Source: Deltaproteobacteria bacterium (lineage in GTDB: Bacteria; Desulfobacterota; Syntrophia; Syntrophales; UBA2210). Taken from it: a stretch of 9,573 nucleotides of DNA. The DNA lies in contig JAFGPZ010000196.1 of the NCBI GenBank assembly GCA_016935935.1, positions 1-9,573 of the forward strand, read 5' to 3'. The notes beneath the pieces were generated by a model that was not told the DNA's origin, did not search any database, and saw nothing but the letters and a program-made list of their open reading frames with translations. The position numbers and the translations under genes were made by a program. Of the stretch, positions 1 through 7,396 are shown piece by piece; the stretch's first letter is position 1, and each line of letters starts with the position of its first letter.

Positions 1-1616
1 GCCTGAGTCAGGGCAATGCCCAGGCGATCGGAGAAGAGCTTCCGGTTGGGAAGACCTGTCAGGGAATCATGATAGGCCATCTTCAGGATCTTTGCCTCCT
101 CCTTCCTCCGCCTGGTAATGTCTCTGACGAAAGCGAGGACGACATCCTGTCCCCTCTGTCTAACCACGCTGGTGCTGATTTCAACGGGCAAGGGGTGTCC
201 GTCTTTGTTGATCAATTCAATTTCATCCGGTCCCGTAGATTTACGCTCCATACTGGCATGGAGCAACTGAGCTGCCTTGTTCAGGCTTTTTTCCGGCAGG
301 ATATTTAACTCCAGGAAATTTTTACCGATTAGTTCTTCTCTTTGATAACCGATAATCTTTTCACACATGCGGTTGCCGTAAAGGAAATTGCCTCCCATGT
401 CGCTCATGTAGATGCCATCCGGGGCATTTTCCAAATAGCTCTTTAATAATTCCTCGCTCTCCCGAAGGTTTTCCTCCGCCTGCTTGCGCTTGGTGATATC
501 AACAGCAAAGCCGATTACACCGATAATGCTCCCATCAATATTCCTGTACGGCACCTTGTCTGTTTGAACCCACCTGGTGCCGCTTGCGCTATCGACTGGT
601 TCGATAATGCCTGTCTCGGGCCTGCCCGATGCGATAACCTCTCTGTCGTTTTCCCAGTAGCTCGCTGCCTGGTTGGGAAAAATTTCATGGACTGTTTTAC
701 CCTCGATTTCTTCCCTTGTCAGGCCTGTTGCCTCGGCAAGCGCCCTGTTCACGAGAATGAATCTGTTTTCGGTGTCCTTGTAAAAGATCATGATGGGAGA
801 AGCGTCCATGATGATCTGCATCTCTTCTCGATTCTTCTGTAAATCGTAGAAAAGGAGACTGTACGGATTTTTCAGACTGGTTACGATGATTGCTCTGTAA
901 ACAAGGTAAAAAGCGAGTATCTTGAAGTAATGACCGACCAGGTTTGATAAGCCATAGACACTGACGTAAAAGGTAAAGGCCATCTCCGAAACGATTGTAA
1001 AGAGGATCGACCAGGCAATCAATCGCAGGATGTGTGGATCAAACTTGTCGCGATGGCGGAGCAACAAAGCCAGGGAAGATATCAGGATAATGCAAATGAT
1101 GTATTCACTGGCAATTTTGAAAGGGGTTAGCCCTTGGCCCTCGATAAAGCAATCGGGAAACATTGTGCCGGAAAAGGCAGCCGCGAGAAGCAGAACGGTC
1201 AGCGAGGAATAAAAAATCAGTGTAGACCTGATGTTCAGTTTCCGACCAATGAACCACGGCGCCACAAGCAGAGAGAGGCTTTGAAGGTAACGGGCAATTA
1301 TCCAGAGCTGCGTGGGCAGATTGGCATCATACCCGGTAAAAATGCCCATTCCCTTGTAGGCCAGTGTGTGGACAAAATCGATGAGGCCGGCAAACAAAAA
1401 GGCGATACTGAGGAACAGGACATAGTTGTTTGTTGACAGGTGACGGGTGTTCCAGGCGATCAGGAAGAGGGAGACGGCAATAACGATTGAGAACCCTTCC
1501 GCGACAATATGAAACAGGATGTAGCTGTACAGGCTTGCAAGGTAAAGCCCCAGACAAAGCAAAAATCCGATTATAAGGCTTTGGTAATTATTTCTTACGA
1601 TCGGGAAAAATAACAC
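1..1616 (-). CDS. MASE3-PAS-PAS-GGDEF sensor protein, probable diguanylate cyclase (3' end outside window)
   Basis: Probable membrane diguanylate cyclase that would make cyclic di-GMP from GTP; only the first 538 codons lie in the window. Residues about 10-235 are a multi-helix hydrophobic region matching the MASE3 sensor domain, with the early motif FHIVAEGFSIVIA and later DFVHTLAYKGMGIF. Two PAS domains follow at about 265-388 (ending VDITKRKQAEENL) and 391-508 (ending VRDITRRRKEE). The GGDEF domain begins near residue 513 with AYHDSLTGLPNRKLFSDRL, and the window ends about 25 residues into it. The GG(D/E)EF signature and any C-terminal EAL domain are therefore unseen, and activity is inferred. 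No ATG is available at the N-terminus. GTG at 1616 (reads MLFFPIVRNN) sits 10 nt after GAGG; TTG at 1622 sits 4 nt after it. I prefer GTG. The gene follows the PilZ stop codon by 12 nt, suggesting one operon. The ligand of this MASE3 domain cannot be told from sequence. Confidence 0.9.
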   Translation of the reverse strand, partial: MLFFPIVRNNYQSLIIGFLLCLGLYLASLYSYILFHIVAEGFSIVIAVSLFLIAWNTRHLSTNNYVLFLSIAFLFAGLIDFVHTLAYKGMGIFTGYDANLPTQLWIIARYLQSLSLLVAPWFIGRKLNIRSTLIFYSSLTVLLLAAAFSGTMFPDCFIEGQGLTPFKIASEYIICIILISSLALLLRHRDKFDPHILRLIAWSILFTIVSEMAFTFYVSVYGLSNLVGHYFKILAFYLVYRAIIVTSLKNPYSLLFYDLQKNREEMQIIMDASPIMIFYKDTENRFILVNRALAEATGLTREEIEGKTVHEIFPNQAASYWENDREVIASGRPETGIIEPVDSASGTRWVQTDKVPYRNIDGSIIGVIGFAVDITKRKQAEENLRESEELLKSYLENAPDGIYMSDMGGNFLYGNRMCEKIIGYQREELIGKNFLELNILPEKSLNKAAQLLHASMERKSTGPDEIELINKDGHPLPVEISTSVVRQRGQDVVLAFVRDITRRRKEEAKILKMAYHDSLTGLPNRKLFSDRLGIALTQ

Positions 1617-1626
1617 TGACAAATAA

Positions 1627-1631
1627 CCTCA
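1627..1631 (-). promoter_or_regulatory. Ribosome binding site of the MASE3-GGDEF gene, overlapping the PilZ stop
   Basis: On the minus strand the sequence TGAGG contains both the TGA stop of the PilZ gene (1631-1629) and a GAGG Shine-Dalgarno core. The next start codons are TTG (1622) and GTG (1616). Ribosomes ending the PilZ gene would be placed directly on the downstream start, an arrangement typical of translational coupling. Confidence 0.6.
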
Positions 1632-2003
1632 CACATACTTTTTGTCCAGTCTTCTAAGAATATCAAGCGATTCCGGAGAGTTCAATCCGTGCTTGCTTCC
1701 GAAAGGCATAAATTCAATTCCCGTAATCTTCTCATTGCTGCCAATCATCCGTTGTTGTCTCCTTACAACGGAATCAAGCACAAAGGAAGTTTCCTCAGGT
1801 ATCTCTAATTTAACAGCCATCTTTTTGCCGATTGCAAATGTTTTTACGCAGGTAAAGGATAGACCACCTTTGCTGATATCTATTACAGGGTATGGTTTTG
1901 AAAATTTCTGTAAAGAAAAGAGGAGACCTTTCTCCTTAAATCTGATTTCCATTCCCGGGATCCTGAACCTTCTGCAGCGTCTTTTCTCAATGGCATAAGC
2001 CAT
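1629..2003 (-). CDS. Single-domain PilZ protein (cyclic di-GMP binding)
   Basis: A 124-residue protein that is essentially one PilZ domain, the common cyclic di-GMP receptor fold. Both signature motifs are present: RxxxR at residues 8-12 (within KRRCRRFR) and DxSxxG at 42-47 (DISKGG). A beta-rich core with VKLEIPEE and GIEFMPF follows, then a charged C-terminal helix ending DILRRLDKKYV. There is no signal peptide or membrane segment, so it should be cytoplasmic. The start is ATG at 2003 because GGAGG lies 5 nt upstream; the longer reading from 2072 adds 23 residues unlike the family and would place the Shine-Dalgarno inside the gene. It lies directly before the MASE3-GGDEF gene with a stop/RBS overlap, so it may report the cyclic di-GMP made by that protein. 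Its output partner is not evident. Confidence 0.9.
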   Translation of the reverse strand: MAYAIEKRRCRRFRIPGMEIRFKEKGLLFSLQKFSKPYPVIDISKGGLSFTCVKTFAIGKKMAVKLEIPEETSFVLDSVVRRQQRMIGSNEKITGIEFMPFGSKHGLNSPESLDILRRLDKKYV

Positions 2004-2196
2004 AAATACCTCCTCTATACCGAGACCTGGAAGCGTGCCCGCACCGGGCATCCTCGATGCCATATCCGGCAAGCCGGGACCGTTCCAGGAAAAATATTCG
2101 CTTAGAATAATTGATTATTAGATTCTGATTCATGCAAAGTAACTAAAGATACTGTGGTTAATGAACTTAAATGAAACGATCATCTCTGACATCCTG
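2004..2196 (-). promoter_or_regulatory. Leader region between PHP-like and PilZ genes; likely promoter, AT-rich palindrome
   Basis: These 193 bp separate the PHP-like stop from the PilZ start. The half near the PHP-like gene is AT-rich and contains an inverted repeat AATAAT-tg-ATTATT (2106-2119, plus strand) beside a TCTAAT hexamer on the minus strand that resembles a -10 box. I found no good -35 at the right spacing. Close to the gene a small hairpin GCCCG-gtg-CGGGC and a strong GGAGG Shine-Dalgarno (2009-2013) occur. The region could carry the promoter and operator of the PilZ/MASE3-GGDEF pair, but this is inference. Confidence 0.3.
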
Positions 2197-3675
2197 TCAG
2201 CCTTCGAACTTCACAAAGATTGGATTGGAAATAAGTGTACCATAGCCGTTCATATCAATTCTATAAAATATTTTCTTGCCTGGGGAATAATATTTATCCT
2301 CATAATCAATGTGCAGGGGAAGTGTTTCTTCGAAAGTTCCGATAAGTTTCCCCGACCTCATCAATCGAAGGGTCACTTTATTCTTTGGAATTTCCGATGC
2401 CGAAATGGAAATCCTGATCCTGGGATTGTCTTTTAATGTAATTTCATCTCCCGAGATCCCGGCCACTTTTCCATCGGAATAACAGACAGAAAACTCATCA
2501 AGCCTTACTAACTGAGGATACCTTCCCCTGTAGGCGTAAATCTTTCCGCCTTTCAGGGCCTCCATGACGCCCTTAACACTTTTCTCGCGAAGAAGAAAAA
2601 CAGTCGCGAAATTCCCCAGTTTTTCGCCGGCACTGCCTTCCTCGTGATAATCAGCCGTCGATATTCCCCAGACTGGCCTGTTTCTTACTCCGTTACAATA
2701 CTGGATAAGAATTCTATCCCATACCTTACCAGGTTCCGTAACGGTTATATTATCACCGTAGAGAGCGGCGAATCCCGTATATCCCTCGGACTCTTCCAGC
2801 ACCTCCGGATGAGGGGGAGTTTTGACGTTAATGGGACCCAATTTTCTGATACCCGATCTGGTTTCGGGATAGTTCCAGAAGGTCAGCCCCCCTCTCGAAT
2901 TCACATAATCTATGAGAAGCTGATATGGTGCTATCCCTTGATAGCCTTGATACTGATCAAAAGGTGAACTCCTGAAAGGATTACTGTTAAAAGCAAAACC
3001 GATTCCTAAAATCAGAGAAACGACACCGGTTATTCTTAAAAAACCTCTCCTTCTGAGCAGAAAGATCGAAGCCGCAATGATAATAAGTGACACCAGCATC
3101 CACAGACTGAAAACAACCGCGCTCGTATATTCAGAGGAGAAACCGTTATGCAGGATGGGAAGGTTTTCGTAGTCTCCGGGGGTTTCCATTCCTATGGTCA
3201 GAATACGTTTTTCATGGTCATGGGCGGTAAGATTATCTTTTAAATACGAGCCTGTCCAGTAATAATAAGCCGACGTTTCAGAGCCGGGGATAATGATCAT
3301 CCCGGGATATTTCCCCCGGACTCTATTTATTGAATCCAGATAGGACTCAGCGCCCTTCTCATTTATAGATGGCCTTTCGACCTTTTTCTTCAGCAGATTC
3401 CTGAAGGGTGGGAGGCCATATTCCATTACCATTCTGTCGTGGTCGTTGGTAATTACAACTTCAAACCCCCTTTCTTTTGCCATTTTTACGAGTTCTGTTA
3501 TGCTATAAGCACCGTCACTGAAGGTAGTGCGAAGATCTATCAGTCCTGCGGCCTGCCGATAATCATCGCAGAAAGATTCTCTCGCGCAAAGGGTGAAAAG
3601 GATTGTTGCAATGATTGTGGCGATAAGCACTTTTTTATATAAGGGAGACATCTGTGAAACCTTATTATCGATCAT
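2197..3675 (-). CDS. Membrane-anchored PHP-domain-like protein with degenerate metal site
   Basis: A 492-residue protein with the layout of a PHP (polymerase and histidinol phosphatase) metallohydrolase. Motifs in order: DLRTTFSDG (47-55), matching the usual DLHxHTxxSDG but with both His replaced; ITNDHD (75-80), matching TDH; PGSE (130-133); HDH (152-154); and ISTADYH (338-344), matching the late DxH motif. Residues about 13-35 form a signal peptide or N-terminal anchor. Two transmembrane helices at about 185-208 and 211-229, joined by a positive RRRGFLR loop, form a hairpin inside the PHP region. Both halves would then face the periplasm. The C-terminal 100 residues look beta-rich and Ig-like. 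The substrate is unknown, and with the first His pair lost it may be inactive or use fewer metals. ATG at 3675 has no clear ribosome site. ATG at 3651 (MSPLYKKVL) has AAGG 8 nt upstream and gives a normal signal peptide, so it is a real alternative. Confidence 0.8.
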   Translation of the reverse strand: MIDNKVSQMSPLYKKVLIATIIATILFTLCARESFCDDYRQAAGLIDLRTTFSDGAYSITELVKMAKERGFEVVITNDHDRMVMEYGLPPFRNLLKKKVERPSINEKGAESYLDSINRVRGKYPGMIIIPGSETSAYYYWTGSYLKDNLTAHDHEKRILTIGMETPGDYENLPILHNGFSSEYTSAVVFSLWMLVSLIIIAASIFLLRRRGFLRITGVVSLILGIGFAFNSNPFRSSPFDQYQGYQGIAPYQLLIDYVNSRGGLTFWNYPETRSGIRKLGPINVKTPPHPEVLEESEGYTGFAALYGDNITVTEPGKVWDRILIQYCNGVRNRPVWGISTADYHEEGSAGEKLGNFATVFLLREKSVKGVMEALKGGKIYAYRGRYPQLVRLDEFSVCYSDGKVAGISGDEITLKDNPRIRISISASEIPKNKVTLRLMRSGKLIGTFEETLPLHIDYEDKYYSPGKKIFYRIDMNGYGTLISNPIFVKFEG

Positions 3676-3693
3676 TTTGAACTTACTACCAAG

Positions 3694-3722
3694 ACATTCA
3701 AGATGGAACCATAAAAAGTCAA
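3694..3722 (-). promoter_or_regulatory. Possible sigma-70-type promoter of the PHP-like gene
   Basis: On the minus strand a TTGACT hexamer (3722-3717), five of six matches to the -35 consensus, is followed after 17 bp by GAATGT (3699-3694), a poor -10 match. It ends about 20 bp before the ATG at 3675 and about 45 bp before the alternative start at 3651. The -35 and spacing are good and the -10 is weak. Confidence 0.3.
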
Positions 3723-3735
3723 TTTATTTCTCTTT

Positions 3736-3942
3736 CGTCATTCCGGGCTTGGAGACTGTGTCGCAATGTCATTGCGAAGGAGTGAAACGACTGAAGCAAT
3801 CTTATATGCAGTTCGTAATACACAGATTGCCACACTCCCTTCGGTCGTTCGCAATGACAAAAAGATCATTGCGACACAGTCTGTTGACCCGGAATCCAGT
3901 CTTTTCAAATAGTTATGGATTCCTGCCTTCGCAGGAATGACG
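3736..3942. repeat. Composite palindromic repeat (MITE/REP-like), one element nested in another
   Basis: The ends are a perfect 9-bp inverted repeat, CGTCATTCC (3736-3744) and GGAATGACG (3934-3942). The right arm carries the hairpin ATTCCTGC-cttc-GCAGGAAT (3919-3938). A second pair, ATTCCGGG (3740-3747) and CCCGGAAT (3888-3895), encloses an inner block bounded by a perfect 16-bp inverted repeat at 3753-3768 and 3867-3882. Inside it, 3768-3802 and 3824-3858 form a third, imperfect inverted repeat starting GTCATTGCGAA. Elements of the CGTCATTCC...GGAATGACG kind and of the ATTGCGA...GAAGCAATCT kind are known as dispersed non-coding repeats in many proteobacterial genomes; I recognise them from memory. 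No transposase is present. The RNA would fold strongly on either strand. Confidence 0.85.
3753..3882. repeat. Inner palindromic element with perfect 16-bp terminal inverted repeats
   Basis: A 130-bp block whose ends are AGACTGTGTCGCAATG and its exact reverse complement. It sits where the loop of the outer CGTCATTCC element would be: removing it joins GGGCTTGG to GTTGACCCGG, close to the CCCGGAATCC/GGATTCCGGG palindrome expected of an uninterrupted outer copy. This suggests the inner element inserted into the outer one. I found no clear target-site duplication. Confidence 0.65.
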
Positions 3943-4026
3943 TTATTTTTCACTTTTTACGAACCCGTCAGAATTAAGAATTAACAATTCAAGTTACGAG
4001 TCCATCATATATTATGGCCGGTGTAA

Positions 4027-4050
4027 CAAAGGCGAGGGCATTTCCCTTTG
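4027..4050 (-). terminator. Weak stem-loop downstream of the HD-GYP gene
   Basis: On the minus strand, about 25 nt after the HD-GYP stop, CAAAGG and CCTTTG pair across a 12-nt loop that can also form an inner GGG/CCC stem. The following TTGTTACACC is not a clear U-tract, so a Rho-independent terminator is possible but poorly supported. The larger hairpins of the repeat at 3736-3942 could also stop transcription. Confidence 0.25.
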
Positions 4051-4074
4051 CCTGTCTGCTCTCCCGTGCCTTAG

Positions 4075-6234
4075 TTAGTCTCTAAGTATATAACCCTTCT
4101 CATTAAACAATGTCAGGCATGCATCAGATGCTTCAACATCATAGAGAATCCCTCTGTTTTTTTGAATTTCCTCAAGAGCCGCGTCGATCCCAATGGCAGG
4201 CCGATAGGGGCGATCGGATGCCATGGCTTCCACAACATCTGCCACGGCAAGAACTTTAGATTCTATAAGCAGATCTTTCCCTGTAAGACCGTTAGGATAA
4301 CCTGAACCATCTATTCTTTCATGATGCTCCAGAACCATTCTTGCCACAGGCCATGAGAACTCGATGTCCTTCAGCATATCATATCCCTTCTGGGCATGAG
4401 CCTTAACAAGGCCGAACTCTATATCTGTAAGCCTGGTGGGTTTGCTTAATATTTCTGAAGGGGCGGATATCTTCCCCACGTCATGAATAATACCGGCCAT
4501 GCGGATGCCTTCGACCTTGCCCTCCGATAACCCCATTTCCGTGGCGATGGCGCGGGCAAGATCTGCTACCCTCCGCTGATGACCAGCCGTGTAGGGGTCC
4601 CTTGCTTCAACAGTAACGGAGATAGCTTTAACTGTCGCAGCCAATGCCCTGCGCACTTTTAAAAGACTGTCTTTGAGATTTTCTTCGGCTATCTTCTGTC
4701 CTGTAGTATCCATATATATGACTTGATAACTTTTCTTCTCGTTCCATGCCATACTTCTACGCCAGACATTTAGATGGTGGACAGTTTTATCACGTGCGAT
4801 GATTTCAATTTTATAATTTCCCGATGTGCTTTTGCCTGCTTTGCGCCTTTCTTTTCGGATTATGTGCTCACGCAAGCTCTTCTCAGTGTAATGCTTGCTT
4901 GGCTTTAATGCCATAGCTTCTTCGATTCCGCGGCATTCGAAAAGATCGCAAAAGGCATTATTTACATACAACGTTTCCCCTTTCTGCGACACAATACGTA
5001 TACCCAGTGGAGAAATTCCCATTGACTTCTGGAAATTTTTCTTGCTGGATTTGAGAGCCATCTCATTCAGTTTAAGCGGGGTTATGTCTGTATTATATCC
5101 ATGCCAGATTATGCTGCCATCAGCCTGTTTCTCAGGCTTAGACTGACCAAGGAGCCATTTAACCGGTTTGCCGGGAAGTTTTACCCGGTATTCGCACCGC
5201 CAGTTCGTCATTCGCTCAGCAGAAGATTCTATTGAATTGACGAACATGTCGAGATCTTCGCGCATAACGGAGCTGGCTATGACAGAAAAGTCATCGCGAA
5301 CTTCTTCCGGCGAACAGCCAAAGATATCCCTGATCGCATCCGTTGTGAAGGGTAAGGAATATGTCCCGTCAGGTTTTCTTATAAACTGGTATATCATCCC
5401 GGGGACCTGAGAAGAAAGTTTTCTGAAAAGAAGTTCACGTTCCATGAGGACTTTCTCGGCATGCTTGCGTTTGGTTATTTCGTCCGCGAATATGGCTACT
5501 CCTGACACTGTGTTTGCCTTGTCAAATATAGGATAGCAATGCTGCTCAAAAGTTCTGCCCAATCGGGTATCCTGAAAGTGAACCGGGTTCCCGGTGACGA
5601 CCACTTTTTCATATTGTTTCTTTCTGAATTTTGCCACTTCCGGAGGGAAATGATCGTAGAGGCATGTTCCCAACAGTTCTTGAACATTTCTGCCCAATCT
5701 TTCGGCACCCGTCGTGTTTGATAATATGATCGTGCCTTTCGTGTCTATCTGAACCATGCTTTCGTGAGCGGCGTTGAAAAATGCCTGAAGTGTTGTTTCT
5801 CTTTCCCTGAGCGACTGCTCTAAAAGCCTGCGGTCTGAAATGTCGCGGGATATGCCCCGAATACCGATAATGTTTCCCCTGTCGTCCCTTATGGCACGCA
5901 CAGTTGTTGATGCCCAGAACAATGAGCCATCCCTGCGGCGGAAAGGGCATTCAAAATCCAGCACTTCGTCTTTCTCTTCCAGCAGCCGCATGATTTTTTC
6001 CCTGTCTCCGGGTTCGGCATAGAGCTGCCTGTCTATGTCCTCTATGGATTCTATGAGTTTTTGAGGCGACTCATAGCCAAACATTTTTGCCATGGCCGGG
6101 TTCGCGTCAAGAAACATTCCTCCCGGCGAGGATGTGAATATTCCTATTGGAGCATTTATGAGTATTTCCTGACATTCCTGAGGTGTGTACTGGCAGGATT
6201 TACTGTAGTTATCAGCGTATCGGTTTCGTTGCAT
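4075..6234 (-). CDS. Four-PAS HD-GYP protein, probable cyclic di-GMP phosphodiesterase
   Basis: Soluble signalling protein expected to hydrolyse cyclic di-GMP. Numbered from the longer 727-residue reading (GTG at 6258), PAS domains lie at about 27-148 (ends GISRDISDRRLLEQ), 153-268 (ends ADEITKRKHAEK), 272-398 (ends HGYNTDITPLKLNE) and 403-528 (ends MDTTGQKIAEENL). A coiled linker leads into HD-GYP at about 540-727. The HD-GYP motifs are intact: GHQRR (H560), HDVGK (592-596), HHERIDGSGYP (645-655) and ADVVEAMASDRPYRPA. There are no membrane segments, so sensing is cytoplasmic; which PAS binds a cofactor is not visible. I prefer ATG at 6234 (MQRNRYADNY, AAAGGA 6 nt upstream, 719 residues); GTG at 6258 with GAAGGG 5 nt upstream is nearly as good. 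It opposes the two cyclases encoded nearby. The nearest upstream gene, corA, ends about 75-100 bp away across a perfect palindrome. Confidence 0.92.
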   Translation of the reverse strand: MQRNRYADNYSKSCQYTPQECQEILINAPIGIFTSSPGGMFLDANPAMAKMFGYESPQKLIESIEDIDRQLYAEPGDREKIMRLLEEKDEVLDFECPFRRRDGSLFWASTTVRAIRDDRGNIIGIRGISRDISDRRLLEQSLRERETTLQAFFNAAHESMVQIDTKGTIILSNTTGAERLGRNVQELLGTCLYDHFPPEVAKFRKKQYEKVVVTGNPVHFQDTRLGRTFEQHCYPIFDKANTVSGVAIFADEITKRKHAEKVLMERELLFRKLSSQVPGMIYQFIRKPDGTYSLPFTTDAIRDIFGCSPEEVRDDFSVIASSVMREDLDMFVNSIESSAERMTNWRCEYRVKLPGKPVKWLLGQSKPEKQADGSIIWHGYNTDITPLKLNEMALKSSKKNFQKSMGISPLGIRIVSQKGETLYVNNAFCDLFECRGIEEAMALKPSKHYTEKSLREHIIRKERRKAGKSTSGNYKIEIIARDKTVHHLNVWRRSMAWNEKKSYQVIYMDTTGQKIAEENLKDSLLKVRRALAATVKAISVTVEARDPYTAGHQRRVADLARAIATEMGLSEGKVEGIRMAGIIHDVGKISAPSEILSKPTRLTDIEFGLVKAHAQKGYDMLKDIEFSWPVARMVLEHHERIDGSGYPNGLTGKDLLIESKVLAVADVVEAMASDRPYRPAIGIDAALEEIQKNRGILYDVEASDACLTLFNEKGYILRD

Positions 6235-6281
6235 GAGATTTCCTTTGAGACTTGGCACAATAACCCTTCTTGTGAATCTTT

Positions 6282-6318
6282 AGAGGGACAGTCTCTTTAT
6301 TAAAGAGACTGTCCCTCT
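6282..6318. repeat. Perfect 37-bp palindrome between corA and the HD-GYP gene
   Basis: AGAGGGACAGTCTCTTTA (6282-6299) is followed by a single T and then its exact reverse complement (6301-6318). The hairpin begins about 13 nt after the corA stop and ends about 24 nt before the GTG start of the HD-GYP gene. Neither flank has a T-run, so it is not a standard Rho-independent terminator. It may be a REP-like dispersed repeat, an mRNA-stabilising 3' hairpin for corA or a protein-binding site. Confidence 0.8.
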
Positions 6319-6331
6319 CCCACCCTATTCG

Positions 6332-7396
6332 TCATAACCACTTATTCCGTCTGAAAAGTACCAGGAGTACTCCAACCATGGAAATCATAATAATCCACAG
6401 AGCAGGGTAGGCCCATCGAAGTTTCAATTCGGGCATATACTCGAAGTTCATTCCGTAAATTCCCGCGACGAAGGTAAGAGGGATGAAAATGGAGGCAAAA
6501 ATGGTCAATACCTTCATGACTTCATTCATCCTGTTGCTCACGCTTGAGAGATATAGATCCTGAAGTCCAGATATGATTTCCCTCATAGTATCGACCGAAT
6601 CTATGACCTGAATAGTATGATCATAGAGGTCACGGATGAATACACGTATCGATTCCGAAATCAAGGGTGTTTCCTCGCGTTCCATGCCGCTGATAACATC
6701 CCGCATAGGCCATACCGATTTGCGCAATATGGTCATTTCCTTCTTAAGACGGTGAATGACGTGAAGCGTCTCAATCGTGGCGTTTTCCGTTAGTTCCATT
6801 TCAACCAGCTCCAGTTTTTCTCCATATCGCTCGAGAATATAAAAGTAGTTATCTACGATGGAATCAATGAGGGCGTAGAAGAGATAATCAGCTCCCATCC
6901 GGCGTATGCGGCCTCTGCCGTTTCTGATTCTATTTCTGACGAAATCGAAGGTGTCTCCAGCGCGCTCCTGGAAGGAAATAACGAAGTTTCGGCCCAGTAT
7001 GAGGCTGACCTGTTCGGTGCTTACTTCTCCGCTCTCTTCATCAAAATCAATCATATCGAGTGTGGCGAAGATGTAATCATCCAGATTTTCCAATTTAGGG
7101 CGCTGTGCCGTGTGAAGGATATCTTCCTGGACAAGGGAATGAATTCCGAAGTTATTTCCGATATCTTGTATAATGTCAGTGTCATGAAGGCCGTCTATGT
7201 TAATCCACGTTACAGTTTGAGAATCCTTGGAGGAAAGACACTCCTCGACTGATTTTGCGGTGAATTCTTTCAGTTCCGTCTCATCATAGTCGATGATCGT
7301 TATCCTGGTCTGTTCGACTCTCTTCTCGCCCACATGGATAAGACTCCCAGGAGGGAGGCCGGCCTTATCCGAGGTCTTGTGAAATAATTTGAGCAC
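6332..7396 (-). CDS. corA: CorA-family divalent metal ion channel
   Basis: A 354-residue inner-membrane protein of the CorA family, homopentameric channels that usually carry Mg2+ and sometimes Co2+ or Ni2+. The N-terminal ~280 residues form the cytoplasmic funnel domain, with INIDGLHD and FGIHSLVQEDILHTAQRPK, and a long helix running through about 190-290. Transmembrane helix 1 is at about 296-314 and ends in the family signature YGMN (314-317), followed by the loop FEYMPEL. Helix 2 is at about 329-347 and the protein ends FRRNKWL, the usual basic CorA tail. Length and motifs are ordinary and complete. The start is GTG at 7396, with GAGGT 6 nt upstream. It stands 86 bp after the heme-sensor cyclase gene. 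The family is certain; ion preference cannot be read from the sequence, and the gene symbol is by family. Confidence 0.95.
   Translation of the reverse strand: MLKLFHKTSDKAGLPPGSLIHVGEKRVEQTRITIIDYDETELKEFTAKSVEECLSSKDSQTVTWINIDGLHDTDIIQDIGNNFGIHSLVQEDILHTAQRPKLENLDDYIFATLDMIDFDEESGEVSTEQVSLILGRNFVISFQERAGDTFDFVRNRIRNGRGRIRRMGADYLFYALIDSIVDNYFYILERYGEKLELVEMELTENATIETLHVIHRLKKEMTILRKSVWPMRDVISGMEREETPLISESIRVFIRDLYDHTIQVIDSVDTMREIISGLQDLYLSSVSNRMNEVMKVLTIFASIFIPLTFVAGIYGMNFEYMPELKLRWAYPALWIIMISMVGVLLVLFRRNKWL

Larger units (their letters stand above)
3676..4074. other. Gene-free intergenic region with a composite palindromic repeat
   Basis: About 400 bp between the HD-GYP and PHP-like genes. 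The centre (3736-3942) is the composite repeat described separately. The side next to the HD-GYP gene (3943-4074) holds a weak stem-loop and otherwise AT-rich sequence with no gene. The side next to the PHP-like gene (3676-3735) holds a possible promoter. Small open frames here are translations of the repeat. Confidence 0.85.

Noticed and set aside
1327..1557. Minus-strand reading frame of 76 codons
   Set aside because: It is a shifted frame inside the MASE3 region; the true frame encodes a coherent set of hydrophobic helices.
2004..2196. Possible cyclic di-GMP (GEMM) riboswitch upstream of the PilZ gene
   Set aside because: Prompted by the gene content, I looked for the conserved GEMM-type sequence blocks in the intergenic regions and saw none.
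3593..3940. Plus-strand reading frame of 115 codons
   Set aside because: It overlaps the start of the PHP-like gene and runs through the repeat; no ribosome site and no recognisable protein features.
3736..3942. CRISPR array
   Set aside because: The repeats are inverted arms of a palindrome, not direct repeats with regular spacers.
3738..3953. Minus-strand reading frame of 71 codons starting MKNNVIPAKAGIH
   Set aside because: It is the chance translation of the palindromic repeat at 3736-3942; VIPAKAGIH is the familiar false-protein signature of that repeat.
5609..5950. Minus-strand reading frame of 113 codons
   Set aside because: It is a shifted frame inside the PAS region of the HD-GYP gene, where the main frame gives continuous PAS domains.
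6282..6318. Rho-independent terminator for corA
   Set aside because: The stem is strong, but the minus strand continues AAAGATTCAC with no U-tract, so I list it only as a palindrome.
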